From an uncultured Akkermansia sp. (lineage in GTDB: Bacteria; Verrucomicrobiota; Verrucomicrobiia; Verrucomicrobiales; Akkermansiaceae), in contig CAJGCZ010000058.1 of NCBI GenBank assembly GCA_904501975.1, positions 1-10,238 of the forward strand: a stretch of DNA of 10,238 bases. The letters run 5' to 3'. How positions within the stretch are numbered: position 1 is the first letter of the stretch; each line of letters opens with the position of its first letter. Below are positions 7,001 through 10,238 of the stretch, one piece after another. A model generated the notes under the pieces. That model saw only the letters and a program-made list of their open reading frames with translations, was not told where the DNA came from and did no database searches. The position numbers and the translations under genes were made by a program.

Positions 7001-9517
7001 ATTATTTTTGCTGAGGGACAAAAGCGTTTCATGGATGTGATGAGCCCCTACGCCCGCCAGTTTACGGAGCAGATGGAAACGCCGGATATTGACCGCCTGA
7101 CCGGCCTGCCTCCTACCGTTGCCATTGAGCAAAACCGCTCTCGCGGCGGGTGCAAATCCACCGTGGGCACGGTGACGGAGATTTGGCAGTTTTTGCGTTT
7201 GTTGTATGCCAAATTGGGAACGCCGCATTGCCCGAAGTGCCGTGTGCCCGTGGGGCGTCGCTCTGCGGAGGAAATTCGCGCCCTTGTGCTGGCAGAGATT
7301 GATAAACGCCCCGCTTCGTTGATGATTGCTGCCCCTGTAGTGCGCAATCGCAAGGGGCATTATGCCGATTTGGCTCGCTGGGCACAGAAAAAGAAGTACC
7401 CCTATCTGTTGGCGGATGGGCACCTGATGCCTACGGATGAGTTTTCGCCGCTGGATCGATATTCGAACCACGATGTGGACATTGTGCTGGCAGAGATTGC
7501 CGTCTCCGGTAACCGCATCTCCATGAATGGCAAGGATTGCGATTTTGCCACCCTGCACGAGGTGATAGGTAAGGCGCTGGAGATGGGCGATGGATTCCTG
7601 CGCTTGCTGAAGGGTAAAACGCACCAGCTGTATGGCACCCGCTTGACCTGCCCTTGCTGTGGCGAGAGCTATGCCGATGCGGAGCCCTCTACCTTCTCGT
7701 TCAATTCGCCTCATGGCTGGTGTCCCTCTTGCATGGGGCATGGTTATGTGACTCAATTCACGGCAAAGAAGGACGACGACCGCTTGAGCGAATTGGAAAA
7801 AGAGCTGCGCTTCGACCGCGATGCTGAAAAAGGTTTTTCCGGGGAAGAGGTGCGCTGCCTGTGCCCTGCGTGCCAAGGTTCTCGCCTCAATCCTTTTGCC
7901 TTGGGGGTAACGGTGTTTGGTAAAAATATTGCCGATGTCGGCAAAATGAATGCCGTGAGCGCTAAGCAACTGGTGCAAAGCTGGCATTTTGAGGGGCGCG
8001 ATGCCGAGATTGCCCGCAACGTGGTGGCAGAAATTGTGCCTCGTTTGCAATTCTTACAGAGTGTAGGCTTGGGGTATTTAACGATGGACCGCGCCGCTAC
8101 TACGCTTTCCGGTGGCGAAACGCAGCGTATTCGTTTGGCTGCACAGTTGGGCTCGGAGTTGCGAGGCGTGCTGTACGTGCTTGATGAGCCTACCATTGGT
8201 TTGCACCCCTGTGATAATGAGCGCTTGCTTAATACGCTGGATACGCTTAGAAAGCGGGGCAACACCTTGCTGGTGGTGGAGCACGATGAAGATACCATGC
8301 GCCGTGCCGACCATATTATTGACCTTGGACCCGGTGCCGGTGTGCATGGCGGGCAAATTGTGGCTCAAGGTACATGGCAAAGTTTGATGCAGCAGCCGGA
8401 GTCCGTAACCGGGCGTGCTTTGGCCATGAATGAGCCTCACCCCTATTGCGGGGAGTGGCTGCCCCTTCGTGGGGTGGAATGGCTGGAGCTGACGGGCTGC
8501 TGCCTGCACAACCTGAAGAATGTTACCTTGCGTATACCTCGTGCCCGTTTTACTGTGGTGACGGGTGTTTCCGGAGCCGGTAAAACCTCTCTGATTACCG
8601 GTACGTTGGCCAGAGCCGTGCGCCATGCGCAGGGGGAGGTGCTGAGCACCGAGGAACGCGCCTGCTGGAAAAAGGACAAAGGTTTGGAGTCTGTGCGTGC
8701 TTTGTACCGTGTAGACCAGTCGCCGTTGGGCAAAACGCCTCGCTCCACCCCCGCCACTTACATTGGTATTTTCGACGAAATCAGAAAGATTTTTGCCCAG
8801 AGCGCGGATGCGCGTCGCTTGGGATTTGATGCAGGTCGTTTCTCCTTTAACACAGCAGCCGGGCATTGCGAGGCTTGCAAAGGCACCGGCTACCGCAAGC
8901 AGGAAATGGATTTCCTGCCGCCGTGTTCCGTACCCTGCGAAACGTGCCGTGGTGCTCGCTACAACTCCCGAACGCTGCAAGTGCGCTACAAGGGAAAGAA
9001 TATTGCCGAAGTGTTGGATATGAATATGGAAGACGCTGCGGAGTTCTTCTCCGGGCATCCGCGCCTGGCGGACCCGCTGCGCTTGCTGTGTGAAACAGGC
9101 CTGGGCTATTTAACCCTTGGGCAGGCCAGCAACACGCTTTCCGGTGGTGAGGCCCAGCGCATAAAGTTGGTGGCAGAGCTGATACGCGGTCGCCGTGCTG
9201 CCTTAACGGCGATTCGCCGTGGTAAAACACTGCCGCAGGATTTGTATTTGATTGAGGAGCCGACCATTGGCTTGCATCCGCAGGATGTTCGCTTGCTCGT
9301 GCGCGTACTGCGCCGCTTGGTTGAGATGGGCAACACAGTGGTGGTAATTGAGCACAACACCGAATTGATTTGCGAGGCTGATTATGTCATTGATGTAGGC
9401 CCCGGAGCCGGCGATGACGGTGGCAACATTGTGGTGCAGGGCTCGGTGAAAGAAGTTGCCAACTCCGGCTTGGGCGTTACCGCTCCGTTCATTGCTGCTC
9501 AGTTGCAACGCCAATGA
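4004..9517 (+). CDS. uvrA: Double-length excinuclease ABC subunit A (UvrA, two fused UvrA units)
   Basis: UvrA is the damage-recognition ATPase of nucleotide excision repair; it loads UvrB at lesions. The usual length is about 940 aa as a dimer. This protein has 1837 aa and holds two complete UvrA units in tandem, hence four ABC ATPase modules. Walker A motifs lie at 36-43 (GPSGSGKT), 628-636, 987-995 and 1521-1528 (GVSGAGKT). ABC signatures LSGGE start at 477, 821, 1368 and 1712. Walker B aspartates are D503, D853 and D1394, while the fourth module has E1751 (LIEEP). Each module ends with an H-loop (VEH or IEH). C-terminal-type zinc fingers are C726/C729/C749/C752 and C1622/C1625/C1645/C1648. 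The N-terminal-type zinc finger is complete in the second unit (C1216/C1219/C1240/C1243), but the first unit keeps only C273/C276. The fusion matches long UvrAs known from Chlamydia. The ATG at 4004 starts directly at the conserved IKGAREHNLK block. No Shine-Dalgarno sequence precedes it. Confidence 0.93.
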   Translation: MQEREEKNILIKGAREHNLKDVDVRIPLGGITVVTGPSGSGKTSLAISTLYAEGQRRYVETFSPYVRQFMDRMDRPDVDAVENVPPAIALGQRNSIRNSRSTVGTMTGMNEYLKLIYSRLAEGRTEDGTLIQPHTPQSIAAELLQQNDGGDALVCFAVQPVGSFEEMEQALQGQGYLRAFVQGEVERLEALTEARIGMERWLIVQDRVRLKQENRMRLTEALETALRFGQDVVHVSLKGEEGWGALREYRRDWYPLMEPRAELFSGNSPMGACPACKGYGRAITYDYNLGVIPEKSIQEGALKMLSSQTLSACYEDFVRANKKARAVRMNVPWQELTTKEKDWVFYGNSGDIDPWTASDHALWYGYKGIFDDMEKHAHKMSVRVFLSYYRVYSICPDCKGGRLRPEALAFTIGGLTVPQVQALPMDELLPWLDAQVLPHTGEDRSLAQAVREFRSRVAYLCEVGLGYIAANRLTRSLSGGEIERVSLTACLGASLTETLFVLDEPTVGLHLRDTRRLIAAMRRLADRGNTLVVVEHEEEVMRAADYLVDMGPAGGSGGGRVVYAGEPQGITLADESRTGAYLSRARSIAIPKKRRKAKGKISLQGVQCHNLRDFNVDIPLGVFNCLTGVSGSGKSTLACRVLYGSVHADALDDEDEMEVQAIKGLDKVADVVMVDQSPIVRTPRSTPAVYMGVFEDIRALFVAEPAAQARGLKAGYFSFNSGEGRCPRCAGLGQEKVEMQFLSDIFVPCALCHGTRYTAQALTITLLGYNMAELLAMDVLRVQKLFAREKNARARRIAERLQILVDVGLGHLGLGQPLNTLSGGENQRLKLAHILADTLTATAQEKGNLLILDEPGTGLHFCDIEVLLKVFERLVQQGNTLLVIEHNMEIIKCADHIIDLGPEGGTGGGRIVAQGTPETVAACPQGYTAGFLAHALHLEREAIHAPVEEHAEAAIPQGVIALRGARHHQLKNIDVDIPRNQMTVVTGLSGSGKSTLAFDIIFAEGQKRFMDVMSPYARQFTEQMETPDIDRLTGLPPTVAIEQNRSRGGCKSTVGTVTEIWQFLRLLYAKLGTPHCPKCRVPVGRRSAEEIRALVLAEIDKRPASLMIAAPVVRNRKGHYADLARWAQKKKYPYLLADGHLMPTDEFSPLDRYSNHDVDIVLAEIAVSGNRISMNGKDCDFATLHEVIGKALEMGDGFLRLLKGKTHQLYGTRLTCPCCGESYADAEPSTFSFNSPHGWCPSCMGHGYVTQFTAKKDDDRLSELEKELRFDRDAEKGFSGEEVRCLCPACQGSRLNPFALGVTVFGKNIADVGKMNAVSAKQLVQSWHFEGRDAEIARNVVAEIVPRLQFLQSVGLGYLTMDRAATTLSGGETQRIRLAAQLGSELRGVLYVLDEPTIGLHPCDNERLLNTLDTLRKRGNTLLVVEHDEDTMRRADHIIDLGPGAGVHGGQIVAQGTWQSLMQQPESVTGRALAMNEPHPYCGEWLPLRGVEWLELTGCCLHNLKNVTLRIPRARFTVVTGVSGAGKTSLITGTLARAVRHAQGEVLSTEERACWKKDKGLESVRALYRVDQSPLGKTPRSTPATYIGIFDEIRKIFAQSADARRLGFDAGRFSFNTAAGHCEACKGTGYRKQEMDFLPPCSVPCETCRGARYNSRTLQVRYKGKNIAEVLDMNMEDAAEFFSGHPRLADPLRLLCETGLGYLTLGQASNTLSGGEAQRIKLVAELIRGRRAALTAIRRGKTLPQDLYLIEEPTIGLHPQDVRLLVRVLRRLVEMGNTVVVIEHNTELICEADYVIDVGPGAGDDGGNIVVQGSVKEVANSGLGVTAPFIAAQLQRQ

Positions 9518-9546
9518 GACGGAGCCGCACCGGGCGACTCCGTCTC
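9516..9546. terminator. Stem-loop at the uvrA stop, shared by the convergent genes
   Basis: GAGACGGAG (9516-9524) pairs perfectly with CTCCGTCTC (9538-9546) around a 13-nt GC-rich loop. The left arm overlaps the uvrA TGA. On the plus strand a T-rich stretch (TTATTTTGTTT) follows only about 10 nt after the stem, and on the minus strand there is no U run. It is therefore a plausible but imperfect terminator between two convergent genes. Confidence 0.5.
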
Positions 9547-9555
9547 GATTAGGGC

Positions 9556-9777
9556 TTATTTTGTTTCGTTGCAGGGGTGAACAACGGTCGTTGTAAACTC
9601 TATATCGCCTGCAGCGGATTGCCGGTAGCTGGTTGAGCAACTGTCCAGACTCAGGATGCCGGTGGCACACAGTGCGCCGATGATGGCTCCTGCAATCACT
9701 TTTGCCCAAACTGCGCGCATACCCCAACCGGTCAAAAGCCCGGTTAGCCAACTGTTTGTTTTTTCTACTTGTTTCAT
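9556..9777 (-). CDS. Small membrane-anchored protein of unknown function (73 aa)
   Basis: The frame stays open further upstream (to 9924), but the start at 9777 is preferred because a good promoter lies just before it and because MKQVEK begins a normal topology. The protein has a short charged N-terminus, an amphipathic tryptophan-containing stretch (SWLTGLLTGWG), one hydrophobic segment (about residues 23-44, rich in Gly and Ala), and then LDSC with Cys47. A polar tail of about 26 residues ends in NETK. LDSC resembles a lipobox, but Asp at -2 and a hydrophobic segment starting 22 residues in are unusual, so lipidation is uncertain. The layout (W-x-K, hydrophobic run, SC, short tail) recalls the small 'smalltalk' proteins of Bacteroidales, but this is only a resemblance. 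It converges on uvrA and has no functional partner in view. Confidence 0.6.
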   Translation of the reverse strand: MKQVEKTNSWLTGLLTGWGMRAVWAKVIAGAIIGALCATGILSLDSCSTSYRQSAAGDIEFTTTVVHPCNETK

Positions 9778-9802
9778 ATCGCTAAGCGTGTTAGTTGTCT
9801 CC

Positions 9803-9830
9803 AGTATATAGAGTATAAGCAGAATGTCCA
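9803..9830 (-). promoter_or_regulatory. Sigma-70-type promoter for the small membrane protein gene
   Basis: On the minus strand, TGGACA (9830-9825) is followed after 16 bp by TATACT (9808-9803). The -10 lies 25 bases before the ATG at 9777, giving a leader of about 18 nt without a Shine-Dalgarno sequence. This arrangement argues for the 9777 start over the longer reading frame. Confidence 0.6.
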
Positions 9831-9908
9831 TGCCGATGAAGCTTCCGCAAGCCCTTTTCACCTTGTTTGCTATATAGCTCAAAGCTATGTTGAAGTTTTT
9901 AGTTGATA

Positions 9909-9934
9909 GCCCCACAAATAGCAATTTGTGGGGC
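9909..9934. repeat. Perfect hairpin, left end of the repeat cassette
   Basis: GCCCCACAAAT (9909-9919) and ATTTGTGGGGC (9924-9934) form an 11-bp perfect stem with the 4-nt loop AGCA. No T run follows on either strand, so it does not look like a standard terminator. It is the outermost hairpin of the left cassette. Confidence 0.75.
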
Positions 9935-9968
9935 CGATTAATGTGAGCGTAGCGAACGGAATTTGAGA

Positions 9969-9983
9969 GCCCCGGCGAGGGGC
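9969..9983. repeat. Short GC hairpin within the left cassette
   Basis: GCCCC (9969-9973) and GGGGC (9979-9983) pair around the loop GGCGA. It lies between the hairpin at 9909-9934 and the long CCGGG-type palindrome at 9991-10031, and continues the series of GC hairpins. No second copy is visible inside the window; one may lie just past the right edge if the right cassette mirrors the left. Confidence 0.5.
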
Positions 9984-9990
9984 GGAATAT

Positions 9991-10074
9991 GGTAGCCCGG
10001 TGGTGAAGCTGCGCAGCAGCGAAACCCCGGGAAAGATGAAAAAAATATTTTGGAACCCCGTTAGGGGTGGCATA
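9991..10074 (-). repeat. Left copy of a two-hairpin repeat cassette (minus orientation)
   Basis: Read on the minus strand, the copy begins with a TATGCCACCCC/GGGGTTCC hairpin (10074-10052; loop TAAC). A 20-nt AT-rich spacer follows, then a complex palindrome (10031-9991) starting CCCGGGGTTTC and ending CACCACCGGGCTA. In the palindrome, CCCGG pairs with CCGGG and GGT pairs with ACC across a bulged A. An inner stem GCTGC/GCAGC closes a small loop. The same two units occur in the same order on the plus strand at 10150-10229. Confidence 0.85.
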
Positions 10075-10149
10075 ATGCGTGGTTTCAACATTTATGCTAT
10101 TTATTGATAAAACACGGATAATGAAAGCTCCACAATATTATGCAACCCT

Positions 10150-10229
10150 TTATGCCACCCCTCCGGGGTTCCAATTAATTGGCGTCTAACCCGGGGTTTC
10201 GCCGCTGACGCGGCTCCACCACCGGGCTA
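10150..10229 (+). repeat. Right copy of the two-hairpin repeat cassette (plus orientation)
   Basis: This is the inverted partner of the left copy. TTATGCCACCCC (10150-10161) and GGGGTTCC (10165-10172) are identical to the left unit, with only the loop changed (TCC). After a 17-nt spacer of unrelated sequence, the long palindrome (10190-10229) shares its first 13 bases and 14 of its last 15 bases with the left copy. The inner stem is GCCGC/GCGGC instead of GCTGC/GCAGC, so both sides changed together and pairing was kept. It may continue beyond the window edge. Confidence 0.85.
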
Positions 10230-10238
10230 TTTTATAGC

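Larger units (their letters stand above)
9831..10238. other. Gene-free tail filled mainly by hairpin repeats
   Basis: I find no supported gene from the promoter at 9803-9830 to the window end. From 9831 to 9908 there is only unremarkable sequence with a small inverted repeat (ATAGCT at 9874-9879, AGCTAT at 9883-9888). From 9909 onward almost everything is organised in short GC-rich palindromes separated by AT-rich spacers, described as separate repeat entries. The AT-rich centre 10075-10149 separates two inverted cassettes; no convincing promoter was found in it. Confidence 0.6.

Noticed and set aside
6464..8050. Long antisense reading frame (528 codons) inside uvrA
   Set aside because: It lies wholly opposite the conserved uvrA coding sequence, shows no recognisable domain and has no promoter or start signal. 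Its openness follows from codon bias of the sense strand. Other antisense frames in uvrA are rejected on the same grounds.
9778..9924. N-terminal extension of the small membrane protein to an ATG at 9924
   Set aside because: The promoter at 9830-9803 lies inside the extension, so the transcript would start after the upstream ATG. The extension also adds an unrelated sequence before a normal MKQ start.
9885..10091. Minus-strand frame of 68 codons over the repeats
   Set aside because: It is made almost entirely of the hairpin repeat units, and no start signal was found. The repeats explain its sequence.
10075..10149. Divergent promoters in the AT-rich centre between the inverted cassettes
   Set aside because: TTGATA- and TATTAT-like strings exist, but spacings do not fit (about 26 bp or too short). 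AT-rich sequence gives such matches by chance.
9909..10238. CRISPR array
   Set aside because: The units are palindromes in inverted orientation with unequal spacing, not direct repeats separated by equal unique spacers.

Overview
The window most likely comes from a Verrucomicrobiota bacterium of the Akkermansia type. Three things suggest this. Two secreted proteins end in a short tail of the form LVPEP, a hydrophobic run, then RRRR, as is common for Akkermansia PEP-CTERM proteins. One gene encodes a double-length (1837-residue) UvrA of the kind known from the chlamydia/verrucomicrobia lineage. Translation starts generally lack Shine-Dalgarno sequences. The species assignment is inference and no database was searched.

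Layout, left to right. Positions 1-576 hold the C-terminal part of an RsmB/NOP-type rRNA cytosine-5 methyltransferase gene that begins outside the window. Positions 606-2668 hold two tandem, related genes for secreted cysteine proteases of the IdeS/Mac family (peptidase family C66). All catalytic residues are in place in both, and each has its own promoter-like -10 element at the same distance from its ATG. A strong terminator (2686-2736) ends this block. A DUF3313-like lipoprotein gene follows (2791-3561). On the minus strand, 3660-3830 encodes a 56-residue lipoprotein with 16 histidines, with its own hairpin terminator at 3599-3631. A 173-bp AT-rich divergent intergenic region then leads into the double uvrA gene (4004-9517). 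A small membrane-anchored protein gene (9556-9777, minus strand) converges on uvrA. The last 460 bp carry no convincing gene but contain a set of modular hairpin repeats. Two cassettes are arranged as an inverted, head-to-head pair, and the right one may run off the window.

How the parts relate. The genes do not form one pathway. rsmB and uvrA are housekeeping genes (ribosome modification and nucleotide excision repair). Most of the rest acts at the cell envelope or outside it: two exported proteases, a DUF3313-like lipoprotein, a histidine-rich lipoprotein that probably binds metal, and a small membrane protein. The most interesting items are the tandem IdeS-like proteases, whose relatives cut immunoglobulin G, and the inverted hairpin cassettes, where a compensatory base change supports a conserved structure.
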